Source of the DNA: Rhodococcus qingshengii
GTDB lineage: Bacteria > Actinomycetota > Actinomycetes > Mycobacteriales > Mycobacteriaceae
Assembly (NCBI RefSeq): GCF_021025955.1
Contig: NZ_JAJNCL010000005.1
Location: 124,001 to 188,000, forward strand
DNA: 64,000 bases
Direction: 5' to 3'
Positions 41,210 to 49,150 of this stretch are shown piece after piece (positions within the stretch are counted from its first letter, which is position 1; every line of letters starts with the position of its first letter). A model generated the notes under the pieces. The model had not been told where the DNA came from. It worked only from the letters and a program-made list of their open reading frames with translations, and ran no database searches. A program made the translations under genes and the position numbers.

Positions 41210-41951
41210 GCGTGTCGGCCGAGTCGTGGTCGTGACCGGTGCCGGGTCGGGACTCGGCCGCGCAATGGCCAGAGGTCTACTCGATGCAGGACACCACGTT
41301 GTATTGGCTGGTCGAAACAGCGTGAGCTTGGAAGCGACAGGTGGGGGTCACGAGCGCGCAGTGGTAATTCCCGCTGATGTGTCCTCGCCCGAATCGGTTC
41401 ACCGGTTGTTCACATCCGTGACTGAGCGTTTCGGCAGACTCGATGTGCTTGTCAACAACGCAGGGACATTCGGGCCGTCGGGGAGTGTGGACGAGATCGA
41501 TCCTGAAGCGTGGAACGCGACAGTCGCAGCCAATCTCACCGGCGTATTCCTTTGTGCGCGTGAAGCGATTCGTATCATGAAAACACAGGATCCGAGAGGA
41601 GGCCGGATCATCAACAACGGGTCGCTCTCCGCTCACACGCCCCGGCCCGACAGTGCCGCCTACACCGCGACCAAACACGGTGTGTCAGGTTTGACGAAGT
41701 CGATCTCTCTCGATGGCCGAGAATTCGACATCTGTTGCAGTCAAATCGACATCGGTAATGCGGCAACTGACATGACAGCCGGAATCGGCCACTCGGCAAG
41801 ACAAGCTGACGGCACCACCAGGCCCGAGCCGACATTCGATCCTCGTCATGTCGCGAACACCGTTGTGCAACTGATAGATCTACCACTCGACGTGAGTGTC
41901 CCGACTCTGACGATCATGGCAAACCGGATGCCGTACGTCGGGCGCGGTTGA
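41196..41951 (+). CDS. Short-chain dehydrogenase/reductase
   Basis: 251 residues from GTG 41196, with GGAGG six bases upstream; an ATG 18 bp earlier is less likely. TGAGSGLGRAMARGLL binds the cofactor. AGRNSVSL after strand 2 (Arg-Asn rather than Asp) suggests NADP. LVNNAGTFG is followed by the active-site segment INNGSLSAHTP and YTATKHGVSGL. It overlaps the dehydratase gene by 14 bp and ends the operon, 5 bp from the converging IclR stop. It could reduce the 2-keto-3-deoxy acid or oxidise the starting aldose/acid. Confidence 0.87.
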   Translation: MTITERVGRVVVVTGAGSGLGRAMARGLLDAGHHVVLAGRNSVSLEATGGGHERAVVIPADVSSPESVHRLFTSVTERFGRLDVLVNNAGTFGPSGSVDEIDPEAWNATVAANLTGVFLCAREAIRIMKTQDPRGGRIINNGSLSAHTPRPDSAAYTATKHGVSGLTKSISLDGREFDICCSQIDIGNAATDMTAGIGHSARQADGTTRPEPTFDPRHVANTVVQLIDLPLDVSVPTLTIMANRMPYVGRG

Positions 41952-41956
41952 CGGCG

Positions 41957-42742
41957 TCAGCGTCGTTGTAGGACAGGGCGGACGACGGACTGGGCACTCG
42001 AGAGATCGCGTGAGATGGCGATTGCAGTCGTCCGCACCGCCGCGTCGATACGGGTCAGATTTATTCGGCCTGCCATACCGGAAATGGAGATGGCGCCGAG
42101 GACGTCTTCGTCCGGGCCGAATATTGGTGCTGCGGCGCCAACGATCCGGGGAAATGCCTCCTGGCGGTCGAAGGCGACACCACGCTTGCGAACACGATCC
42201 AGTTCTCGGTGGAAGAGTTCGGGATCGGTGATGGTGTTCTCGGTGTGTGCTTCGAGGACAGTGGGCATCGTGAAATCTGCAGAGTCGGTGAACGCCAATA
42301 CTGCTTTGCCGGAACAACTTGCGTGTGCAGGCCATCGACCACCGATTTGTTGCGGAAGGCGTGGTCCGTCGTTACCGCGGAAGACATCAAGGTAAACCAC
42401 GTCGAAACCGTCTAGTACAGCGAGTCCCACGTTGTGTCCCGTTGCTTCACGCAAGGCCGAAATGTGGCGCCGCGCTGCTTCGCGGAGGTTTCGCTGGCGT
42501 GGAACAGATTCGCCGATCTCGAACAGGAGAAGACCCAGGCGGTAGTCGGTTCCTTGCCGTTCGAGCAACCCGACTCGGACGAGATCGTCGACCATTCGAT
42601 ACACCGTTGTTTTGGCCATGCCTGTCCGTCGAACCAGCGCTGCTGCGCTGAGAACGCCTGAGCTGTCACGAAAAGTCTTCAGGATTTCGGTAGAACGACC
42701 AATTGCCGAAATCTCGCCATCGGCCCGATGAATGGGACTCAC
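41957..42742 (-). CDS. IclR-family regulator
   Basis: 261 residues if started at GTG 42742 (VSPIHRADGEISA); a TTG at 42784 would extend it but runs into a long inverted repeat. The helix-turn-helix (about 15-75) is LSAAALVRRTGMAKTTVYRM, then VDDLVRVGLLER. The effector domain has the typical RWPAHASCSGKAVLAF and ISISGMAGRINLTRI segments. It converges on the operon carrying the BKACE-like proteins and is the only regulator there, so it probably controls it in response to the imported acid or a keto-acid intermediate. Confidence 0.87.
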   Translation of the reverse strand: MSPIHRADGEISAIGRSTEILKTFRDSSGVLSAAALVRRTGMAKTTVYRMVDDLVRVGLLERQGTDYRLGLLLFEIGESVPRQRNLREAARRHISALREATGHNVGLAVLDGFDVVYLDVFRGNDGPRLPQQIGGRWPAHASCSGKAVLAFTDSADFTMPTVLEAHTENTITDPELFHRELDRVRKRGVAFDRQEAFPRIVGAAAPIFGPDEDVLGAISISGMAGRINLTRIDAAVRTTAIAISRDLSSAQSVVRPVLQRR

Positions 42743-42760
42743 CGAACTATTCTGTCTGCC

Positions 42761-42794
42761 TGATGCGCGATTGTCGAGGGGCAATCGCGCATCA
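42761..42794. promoter_or_regulatory. Perfect 13-bp inverted repeat upstream of the IclR gene
   Basis: TGATGCGCGATTG (42761-42773) and CAATCGCGCATCA (42782-42794) flank an 8-base spacer. It lies between the IclR gene and the peptidase gene that ends at 42835. With no U-tract on either strand it looks more like an operator for IclR autoregulation, but a terminator role for the peptidase transcript cannot be excluded. Confidence 0.6.
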
Positions 42795-42834
42795 GATCAC
42801 GCAGGTCGTCCGGTGATGGGATCGCCGGATATCG

Positions 42835-44391
42835 TCATGACTCGCACACCACGTCTTCTGCCGGCAGTGTGCCGTCGAGTAGGTACGAGTTGACGGCGGC
42901 GTTTGCGCAAGTATTCGCGTAGCCGGGGAACACCGCATGTGTGCGGCCTGGAACTGTCACGAGTCGTGATCCTTTCATCGCTTCATGCATGCCGAGACCT
43001 TCGTCGTACGTCGTGCGGGTGTCACCGGTTGCCTGAATCTGCAACGTCGGAACGTTGTTGTCGATGTCGATCCGCGTCGGGGCCTCACTGCGCCAGAATG
43101 CGCAGGGCATGATCGTGTTGTGCGTGCCGGCAAAGATCGGCTGATCATCACGGTGCTCCTCCAACTTGTTGCGGTACCACTGGGGATCGCTCGGCATCGA
43201 TACGTCTCCGCAGACAATGGCGATTGTTCCGGCATAGTCAGGGCCGGTTCCCAACTCGGTCTGGAACCACGCCTGCATCAGTCCCGTCAGTTGGGGATGT
43301 ATGTTCTCGACGGTCTTACCGGCGGCGAGATCGCGCAACTGAACCAGTACCTGTGCGAATGCCTCGCTCTCCTTCTCGGTGTCGCCGGTTCCGTTGACGT
43401 ACATCAGGAATGGAAGAACGTGATCGTCGACGGCGTAGTCACCGATCCGAATCGGAGTGGTGGCAGCGTCCGAGATCAGCTTTTCGATGAGGGCGCGAAC
43501 TTCGGCGGGCGTCGATCCGAGTGCATAGGTGGAGTTGTGTTCTGCTGCCCACTGCGAGAATCCGTCGATCGCTTTCTCGTTGGCCGGGCCCATGTCCTGG
43601 AACATCTCGTATCCGTATTTCTTCGGGTCCGGTGCACTGTCGAGAACCACACGGTCGATCCTGTCGGGGAACATCTGAGCATAGGTTGCACCAAGATATG
43701 TGCCGTACGACCACCCGAAGTACGACGCCTTCTCCTGGTCGAGGGCGCCGCGGATCACGTCGAGGTCGCGTGCGATGTTCTGAGTATTGATGTGCGGCAG
43801 ATAGTCCGGATACTTGTCCCAGCATGTGTCGGCGGCCTCGCGTGCGAGCGCAACACTCTCGTTCCACCCCTCATCCGTGGTACCCGGCGAACGCATCCAT
43901 GTCATCTGCTCGACGCCGCAGTCGATCGGTGTGCTCTTGCCGAGTCCTCGGGTGTCCATGCCGATGACGTCGTATGCCGCTGCGACTTCCGGTGTCATGC
44001 CCGCATTCAGAATCTCGGGCAATCCCAGTCCTCGGCCGCCCGGGCCGCCAGGGTTGGTGAGCAAGATCCCGCGTCGCTGCGCGGGGTCGGTGGACGCGAC
44101 CCGCGAGATCGCCACTTCGATCGTCTTGCCGTCAGGGGCGGAATAGTCCAAAGGTACTGTGACCATTGCACAGTCGCTTGCCGTCGACGTTCCGGTGTCT
44201 GTGGCGCATGGCCCCCACTCGACATCCTGATCGTAGAACGCGCTGAGATTCGATTGTGGATCTTCCTGCGGAGCAGCAGGATCCGAGCACGCCGCCAATG
44301 CAGGTACCGCGAGTGCGGCGGCGGCGATTGTGGTAGCCAGCCATTGTCGTGGTCGAGGCGTGCGTGATCTGGGCATGATGGATCCAGTCAT
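42835..44391 (-). CDS. Alpha/beta-hydrolase lipoprotein, tripeptidyl aminopeptidase-like (SlpD type)
   Basis: 518 residues from MTGSIMPRSRTPRP. A basic twin-Arg-like leader and a hydrophobic stretch (about 18-34) end in the lipobox LAAC, so the mature protein is probably a membrane-anchored lipoprotein facing outside. The hydrolase core has LLTNPGGPGGRGLGLP (oxyanion loop), DTRGLGKS, the nucleophile in FGWSYGTYLGA (about 208), the Asp near LQIQATGD and the His in VPGRTHAVFPG near the C terminus. Relatives are Streptomyces tripeptidyl aminopeptidases that trim peptides. It follows a MerR gene on the same strand by 83 bp and could be in its operon. Confidence 0.87.
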   Translation of the reverse strand: MTGSIMPRSRTPRPRQWLATTIAAAALAVPALAACSDPAAPQEDPQSNLSAFYDQDVEWGPCATDTGTSTASDCAMVTVPLDYSAPDGKTIEVAISRVASTDPAQRRGILLTNPGGPGGRGLGLPEILNAGMTPEVAAAYDVIGMDTRGLGKSTPIDCGVEQMTWMRSPGTTDEGWNESVALAREAADTCWDKYPDYLPHINTQNIARDLDVIRGALDQEKASYFGWSYGTYLGATYAQMFPDRIDRVVLDSAPDPKKYGYEMFQDMGPANEKAIDGFSQWAAEHNSTYALGSTPAEVRALIEKLISDAATTPIRIGDYAVDDHVLPFLMYVNGTGDTEKESEAFAQVLVQLRDLAAGKTVENIHPQLTGLMQAWFQTELGTGPDYAGTIAIVCGDVSMPSDPQWYRNKLEEHRDDQPIFAGTHNTIMPCAFWRSEAPTRIDIDNNVPTLQIQATGDTRTTYDEGLGMHEAMKGSRLVTVPGRTHAVFPGYANTCANAAVNSYLLDGTLPAEDVVCES

Positions 44392-44474
44392 TGTCGTGTC
44401 GTGTCCTTGTGTCGAGCCCATTTCGGGCAGCGTTGATGGCCCCACTTCCGATGTGGGGAATCAGTGGCGGGGTT

Positions 44475-45233
44475 TCAGGGTCGAGACTGGCGGGCAGCTA
44501 ACTCGGCCGCTACAGCCTTCGCGAATCTTTCCTGGGTAGGAGTTCTTCGATCTGCTTGGTGCTCGCGCAGCACCGCTACCAGCCGCGTGGGTGAAGGGCC
44601 CTCCGGAGCAGCCTGTTCGGGTAGCACTCTCTCGGTGAAATCGCAGAACTGAATGGCAAGGGCCGCAATCGTGTCGGCGTCCGCCGGAGCCTCGGTGAGG
44701 GCGTACATGCGAGTAATCAATTCGATTGCCTGCTCGCGGTTCGGCTCCGCCAACGCCCGGCGGTGTGCGCTCAGAAGTGAATCGCAGACCTCGGGATCAC
44801 CCCCGGAGACCGTGAGCGCGAGGATCAGGAGTTCGCGCTCGTTGTCGATCCACGCTGTCGGTGCACCCGCAACGACGTACTGTGCGAGCACTTCCGAAAA
44901 TGCATCGGGTAGTTCGGGGTCGGCGTTGCGGCGTAGCGACTCGATGTGAGCACGTTGAACCGCGATCTGTTCGGCTTTAGCTGCCAGTTCCTTGTCGAGT
45001 GCGGACCGCGTGTCGTGAGCGTCGCCGTCGAGCAGTTCGGCGATCTTGGCAACAGGAATCCCCAGATCGCGCAGGCGGCGAATGCGGCTCAGTCGTGCCA
45101 GGTCCACCGCCCGGTACATGCGGTAGCCGTTGGGTTGGCGTTGTGGTTCTTCGAGAAGTCCGTTCGAGTGGTAGTAGCGCACGGATCTGACAGTGGTGCC
45201 GGCCAGATTTGCCAGCTCGCCGATGGTCATCAT
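44475..45233 (-). CDS. MerR-family regulator
   Basis: 252 residues from the ATG following GGGAGGGCGAGGCG. The N-terminal winged helix reads TIGELANLAGTTVRSVRYYH, then SNGLLEEPQRQPNGYRMY, followed by the dimer-forming coiled coil (LARLSRIRRLRDLGIPVAKI, then AELLDG). The C-terminal 150 residues are a separate ligand-binding-like region with few cysteines (one at about 163, one near 217), so a metal sensor is unlikely and a drug or stress sensor more likely. Its promoter has the long-spacer MerR operator layout, implying autoregulation. The next gene on the transcript is the peptidase lipoprotein. Confidence 0.88.
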   Translation of the reverse strand: MMTIGELANLAGTTVRSVRYYHSNGLLEEPQRQPNGYRMYRAVDLARLSRIRRLRDLGIPVAKIAELLDGDAHDTRSALDKELAAKAEQIAVQRAHIESLRRNADPELPDAFSEVLAQYVVAGAPTAWIDNERELLILALTVSGGDPEVCDSLLSAHRRALAEPNREQAIELITRMYALTEAPADADTIAALAIQFCDFTERVLPEQAAPEGPSPTRLVAVLREHQADRRTPTQERFAKAVAAELAARQSRP

Positions 45234-45279
45234 CGCCTCGCCCTCCCGTTTGTCGATTCGGATTCCGTCTGTGGAAACC

Positions 45280-45311
45280 ATTCTCCAACCCTGACGCGGC
45301 GTCAGGGTCAA
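45280..45311 (-). promoter_or_regulatory. MerR-type promoter with operator in an extended spacer
   Basis: On the minus strand, -35 TTGACC (45306-45311) and -10 GAGAAT (45280-45285) are separated by 20 bp. ACCCTGACGC and GCGTCAGGGT (45288-45308) form a perfect 10-bp palindrome with a one-base centre, starting inside the -35 element. A long spacer filled by a dyad is the standard MerR architecture. Confidence 0.7.
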
Positions 45312-45335
45312 GGTTCGCGCCGGAGAACGTGACCG

Positions 45336-45364
45336 TTGACACGTTAAGGACCTAGCCTTAATCT
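45336..45364 (+). promoter_or_regulatory. Promoter of the TauD-type dioxygenase with embedded palindrome
   Basis: -35 TTGACA (45336-45341) and -10 TAATCT (45359-45364) are 17 bp apart. TTAAGG and CCTTAA (45344-45361) form a perfect dyad with a 6-base centre between and into the -10. This would let a repressor block RNA polymerase directly. Confidence 0.6.
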
Positions 45365-45409
45365 GGATTTCGTCCGTTACGACATCGTCGATTCCGAGGA
45401 AGTGCCCCG

Positions 45410-46360
45410 ATGGCTACCCTTTTACCTGCGGCAACGATCTTTCCGATCCCCACCGACCCGCTTGCTGCCTATGGTCCTCTTGTTGCTCGCCGGAATCCCG
45501 AGTCGGTAGATCCGGCACCGTACGAACACTTTGCAGTCCAGGCGGTCGCGCCGACGATCGGAGCGGAAATCTCCGGTATTCGACTCAGCGGGGGCCTGTC
45601 TGATGCCGTGATTGCGGAACTCCGCCGAGCTCTCCTCGAATGGAAAGTCCTCTTCTTCCGGGATCAGGACCTGGGCCGAGCGGAACATCGAGCTTTTGCC
45701 GAGCGTTGGGGTGATCTCGAACAGCATCCGTTCTTCAAGTACACGCAGCCCGGGCAGACGGACGTCGATGTCACGACGCTGGCCAAGGATGCGATGGTCG
45801 GCGGCGTCGAGAACAACTGGCACAACGACGTGACGTGGCACGAGTTTCCTTCGTTCGCTGCCGTGCTTCGTGCAGTCGAGGTGCCCGAGGTGGGTGGTGA
45901 CACGTTGTGGGCTGACACCGCTGCTGCCTACGATCTACTTCCGGAAAGCATCAAGAAGCGTATCGACCCGCTTGTTGCAGAACATGATTGGATCAATTCG
46001 TTCGGGAGGTCGATGCCGGCGGATGCGGTCGAGATGTTGCGTCCGAAGTTCCCCGCTGTGCAACATCCTGTGGTTCGGGTCATTCCCGAAAGCGGCAGGC
46101 GGGTGTTGTTCGTCAACATGACCTTCACGCAGAAAATCTTGGGGGTATCCGAAGAGGAGTCGAACGAGCTTCTCACGATGCTCTATAGACACGTCAACCG
46201 TCCGGAGTTTCAGGTCCGTCTCAAGTGGGAGCCGAATACCGTTGCCTTCTGGGACAACCGAACGTGCCAGCACTATGCAGCCAGCGACTACTTCCCTGCG
46301 AGACGTGTGATGGACCGAATCTCGATTGTGGGAGATCGACCGGTGGGCATTGTGGGCTGA
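45410..46360 (+). CDS. TauD/TfdA-family Fe(II)/2-oxoglutarate-dependent dioxygenase
   Basis: 316 residues with a GAGGAAG ribosome site. The iron-binding His-x-Asp is in NNWHNDVTWHEFP (about 140-150) and the distal His in RTCQHYAASDYFPARR (about 285-300), with the 2-oxoglutarate-binding Arg in the same segment. Family members hydroxylate taurine, alkylsulfonates, alkylsulfates or phenoxyacids, releasing sulfite or aldehyde. A specific substrate cannot be read off, but an organosulfur role is common in Rhodococcus. It has its own promoter with an embedded operator and faces the MerR gene. Confidence 0.88.
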   Translation: MATLLPAATIFPIPTDPLAAYGPLVARRNPESVDPAPYEHFAVQAVAPTIGAEISGIRLSGGLSDAVIAELRRALLEWKVLFFRDQDLGRAEHRAFAERWGDLEQHPFFKYTQPGQTDVDVTTLAKDAMVGGVENNWHNDVTWHEFPSFAAVLRAVEVPEVGGDTLWADTAAAYDLLPESIKKRIDPLVAEHDWINSFGRSMPADAVEMLRPKFPAVQHPVVRVIPESGRRVLFVNMTFTQKILGVSEEESNELLTMLYRHVNRPEFQVRLKWEPNTVAFWDNRTCQHYAASDYFPARRVMDRISIVGDRPVGIVG

Positions 46361-46422
46361 TTCGGCGCTCACTGCCCCGAGGTGCCTACTGTAAGTCGTA
46401 GTAACGCACCTCACATAGTTTT

Positions 46423-46459
46423 TCGACGCCTTGTCGATATGATTTCGACAAGGCGTCGA
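46423..46459. promoter_or_regulatory. Perfect 15-bp inverted repeat before the ABC exporter genes
   Basis: TCGACGCCTTGTCGA (46423-46437) and its complement (46445-46459) flank a 7-base spacer TATGATT, which itself looks like a -10 element (TATGAT). No U-tract follows on either strand, so an operator is favoured over a terminator. The TetR gene at 48345 is the natural partner. Confidence 0.65.
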
Positions 46460-46503
46460 TAAAAGTCGGCGTGACTCGCATCGACGACTTTGGAGCTTCC
46501 CGA

Positions 46504-47634
46504 ATGTTCCTCGCCCTGCGTGAACTGTGGTTTGCGCGAAACCGATTCCTCTTGATGGGCGCCGTGGTTGCTCTCATCTCGATCCTGATGGTGATCCTGT
46601 CCGGCCTCTCGTCCGGCCTGGTAAACGACGGTGTCTCCGCTTTGCAACGGACGCCGATTCAGGCGTTTGCCTTCGCACCGGACACCAAAGCCGACTCGGC
46701 GTTTTCGCGCTCGGTCGTCACCGAGGAGCAGGCGCAAGCATGGCGTATGCAACCCGATGTCCAAGACGCCGAACTCTTCGGCAACATGATCGTCAATGCA
46801 AAAACTCGTAGTGGCACGCCTGTCGATCTCACGCTCTTCGGCATCGAACCTGGCTCCTTCCTCGAGCCAGTCTCCGCCGACGGGAGGGGACTGCAAGCCG
46901 ACACGGACATCATCGTCAGCTCTACCTTCCGTGATGATGGTGTTGCGATCGGTGACACCGTGATACTCGATCGACTCGGTACAGAGCTGACAGTTGTCGG
47001 ATTCACCGAAGACAAGCGCACTTTCGGTCACGTTGACGTGGCCTACCTGCCCCTGCGTACTTGGCAGGAGGTTCACGCCGGTGCCAAGATCGGCGAAACC
47101 GCCAACGCCAGTGCCTATTCCGAAGCGAGTGTTGTTGCGATTCGGGGCATTGGTGGCGCGTTGCCGGACCTCGTGTCGGGCGATGCGGCGGCGGGAACGT
47201 CCGCCAAGACGCTCGAGGAATCTTTCGACTCCTCACCAGGCTTCTCCGCGGAAATGATGACAATGTCGATGATCAAGGCGTTTCTGTACGCGATCTCCGC
47301 GCTGGTGGTCGGTGCATTCTTCAGTATCTGGACGGTTCAGCGTGGTCGTGAACTCGCAGTGTTGCGCGCGATGGGAGCCTCCACCGGCTTCCTGCTTCGT
47401 GACGGCATGGCGCAGGCACTGGTAGTGCTGCTCGGTTCCATCGGCATCGGTGTGTTGCTGGGCTTGGGGCTCGGTTCGGGACTCGAAGGCGGGGGGATGC
47501 CGTTCGCCCTCGAGTCCGGCCCTGTCGTCAACGGCGCAGTGCTCTTGGCGGTACTCGGGCTGGTCGGCGCAGCCGTTGCCATCGTCCGCGTTACCCGTGT
47601 CAACCCGCTCACCGCATTGGGAGAAAACCGATGA
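46504..47634 (+). CDS. ABC transporter permease (MacB/FtsX-like)
   Basis: 376 residues from ATG 46504, with GGAG eight bases upstream; a GTG at 46471 lacks a clear site. The N-terminal membrane helix (about 15-38: LLMGAVVALISILMVILSG) is followed by a roughly 190-residue extracytoplasmic domain and a C-terminal three-helix FtsX domain (about 255-370) ending with VTRVNPLTALGENR. This topology is that of the DevC/MacB-type permeases that work with a separate ATPase. The stop overlaps the ATPase start. The pair probably exports a lipid-like or toxic compound rather than importing nutrients. Confidence 0.88.
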   Translation: MFLALRELWFARNRFLLMGAVVALISILMVILSGLSSGLVNDGVSALQRTPIQAFAFAPDTKADSAFSRSVVTEEQAQAWRMQPDVQDAELFGNMIVNAKTRSGTPVDLTLFGIEPGSFLEPVSADGRGLQADTDIIVSSTFRDDGVAIGDTVILDRLGTELTVVGFTEDKRTFGHVDVAYLPLRTWQEVHAGAKIGETANASAYSEASVVAIRGIGGALPDLVSGDAAAGTSAKTLEESFDSSPGFSAEMMTMSMIKAFLYAISALVVGAFFSIWTVQRGRELAVLRAMGASTGFLLRDGMAQALVVLLGSIGIGVLLGLGLGSGLEGGGMPFALESGPVVNGAVLLAVLGLVGAAVAIVRVTRVNPLTALGENR

Positions 47635-48317
47635 CCACAGTCGAAAAGACCACTACCGGATTGGTATTGACCGCTGTCAGTCTTCGATTCGGTGACGGTG
47701 ACTCCACCGTGCTCGCCCTCGACAACGTGAACCTCGAGGTCTCGGGCGGCGAACTTGTCGCGATCGTCGGGCCGTCAGGCGCTGGAAAGTCCAGCTTGCT
47801 CGCTGTGGCCGGCGGACTCGGTCGGCCGTCGAGTGGAACGATTGTCATCGACGGCGTCGACGTGTCGGCGATGCCGGCCCGTGCCCTGGCCAAACTTCGA
47901 CGAGACAAGGTCGGCTTCGTCTTTCAATCCGGCAATCTGATTCCAGCACTGACGGCGCGCGATCAGCTTCGGCTGATTCCCAAGCTCACGGGGCGGCCGG
48001 GTCGCGATCCCGAGGAATTGCTCGACTCGGTCGGTATGAGTCACCGTGCAGATCGTCGACCTGGTCAACTCTCCGGTGGTGAACGCCAGCGTGTCGGTAT
48101 CGCTCGGGCATTGATGAGCAATCCCTCGCTACTGCTCGTCGACGAGCCGACGGCTGCTCTCGACCGCAAACGCAGCCATGAGGTGGTCGAACTGCTCTCG
48201 CGCGAAACTCACGAGGCAGGCGTCGCTACGATCATGGTGACCCACGATCACGACGTGCTCGGGCACTGCGACCGCATCCTCGAAATGGTTGACGGTCGAT
48301 TGCGCCAGAGCGAGTAA
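47631..48317 (+). CDS. ABC transporter ATP-binding protein (LolD/MacB type)
   Basis: 228 residues. Walker A AIVGPSGAGKSSLL (about 45-58), Q-loop FVFQSGNL, signature LSGGERQRVGIARAL (about 145-159), Walker B LLLVDEPTAALD and the switch His in MVTHDHDVLG are all intact. The start ATG overlaps the permease stop (ATGA). With the permease it forms a two-gene exporter unit, followed by its TetR regulator 27 bp later. The substrate is unknown. Confidence 0.93.
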   Translation: MTTVEKTTTGLVLTAVSLRFGDGDSTVLALDNVNLEVSGGELVAIVGPSGAGKSSLLAVAGGLGRPSSGTIVIDGVDVSAMPARALAKLRRDKVGFVFQSGNLIPALTARDQLRLIPKLTGRPGRDPEELLDSVGMSHRADRRPGQLSGGERQRVGIARALMSNPSLLLVDEPTAALDRKRSHEVVELLSRETHEAGVATIMVTHDHDVLGHCDRILEMVDGRLRQSE

Positions 48318-48344
48318 GCCCGCAAGGGGACTGGAGGAGATTCG

Positions 48345-48896
48345 GTGCCGAGGATCGATGCGCCCACTGTGGTCGAGCATCGTGCTGCTCAGCGCCGTGC
48401 CCTCCTCGACGCTGCACACGCTCTTCTGTCCGAGGCCCCGGACCGGCCGCCGGGGCTCGGTGAGGTGGCAGCGAAGGCCGGGCTCGCCAGGTCGAGTGTC
48501 TACCACTATTTCCGGTCCCGAGAGGATCTCCTCAGCGCCGTCGTCGAAGACATGTTCCCGCGCTGGAACGACAAGATCGTCGAGGCGATGGCAGGCGCCG
48601 ACGATCCGGTATGGGCGTACGTCGAAGCAAACCTCCAATTGGTTGCCGACGGGGAGCATGCGATAGTCGGAGCGTTGGCGACACTGACCCCGCAAACGTT
48701 TCGAGATTCGCGGATCATGGAAATGCACGACAGTCTTGTGCTTCCTCTGGTCGAGGCCCTCCGTCTTCGTGGCGTCTCGGACCCGAAGCTCACCGCCAAG
48801 CTGATCAACTCGCTGGTGCATACGGGTACTGAACTGATCGAATCCGGTTGCGGCATGGAGGAAGTCAGGTCCGCAGTGCGTGAGATCCTCGCGTGA
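48345..48896 (+). CDS. TetR-family regulator of the ABC exporter
   Basis: 183 residues from GTG 48345, with GGAGGAG upstream. The helix-turn-helix (about 14-62) reads LLDAAHALLSEAPDRPPGLG, then EVAAKAGLARSSVYHYFRSRED. The ligand domain fills the remainder. It is the third gene of the transporter operon, so it probably binds the long inverted repeat at 46423-46459 and is autoregulated. The final codons overlap the end of a truncated opposing gene. Confidence 0.88.
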   Translation: MPRIDAPTVVEHRAAQRRALLDAAHALLSEAPDRPPGLGEVAAKAGLARSSVYHYFRSREDLLSAVVEDMFPRWNDKIVEAMAGADDPVWAYVEANLQLVADGEHAIVGALATLTPQTFRDSRIMEMHDSLVLPLVEALRLRGVSDPKLTAKLINSLVHTGTELIESGCGMEEVRSAVREILA

Positions 48897-49128
48897 CGGG
48901 CAGCCTCAGGCAGTAATCAGATCCATCCGAAGATACTCGGTGATGCGGAGCAGCCTCGGGCAGGATGAAGACGTAGCCGCCGTCGACCGGATAGGCGTCG
49001 AGAGGCGTCCGGTAGGTCGTGCCGGATGTGCGTCCGACGTGTGTCAGTACCGGCCGCTTCCCACTCGAGATCGCGCGAGGATTGAACACTCGCTTGTTGA
49101 CGTGTCCCCACCATCTCGGCATCGGCAT
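48865..49128 (-). pseudogene. Truncated deazaflavin (F420)-dependent nitroreductase-family gene
   Basis: The start is healthy: AAAGGAGATCACA before the ATG. The first 56 residues (MPMPRWWGHVNKRV, then LTHVGRTSGTTYRTPLDAYP and GGYVFIL) match the N-terminal half of the F420H2-dependent Ddn/DUF385 family, which is usually about 140 residues. From residue 57 (about 48960) the sequence is unrelated and stops after 31 more residues, inside the tetR 3' end. Near-identical 13-bp direct repeats (48901-48913 and 48951-48963) flank the unrelated stretch, suggesting a deletion or recombination. The F420-binding half is lost, so the product is probably inactive. Confidence 0.72.
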
Positions 49129-49150
49129 TGTGATCTCCTTTCGCTAGCGC

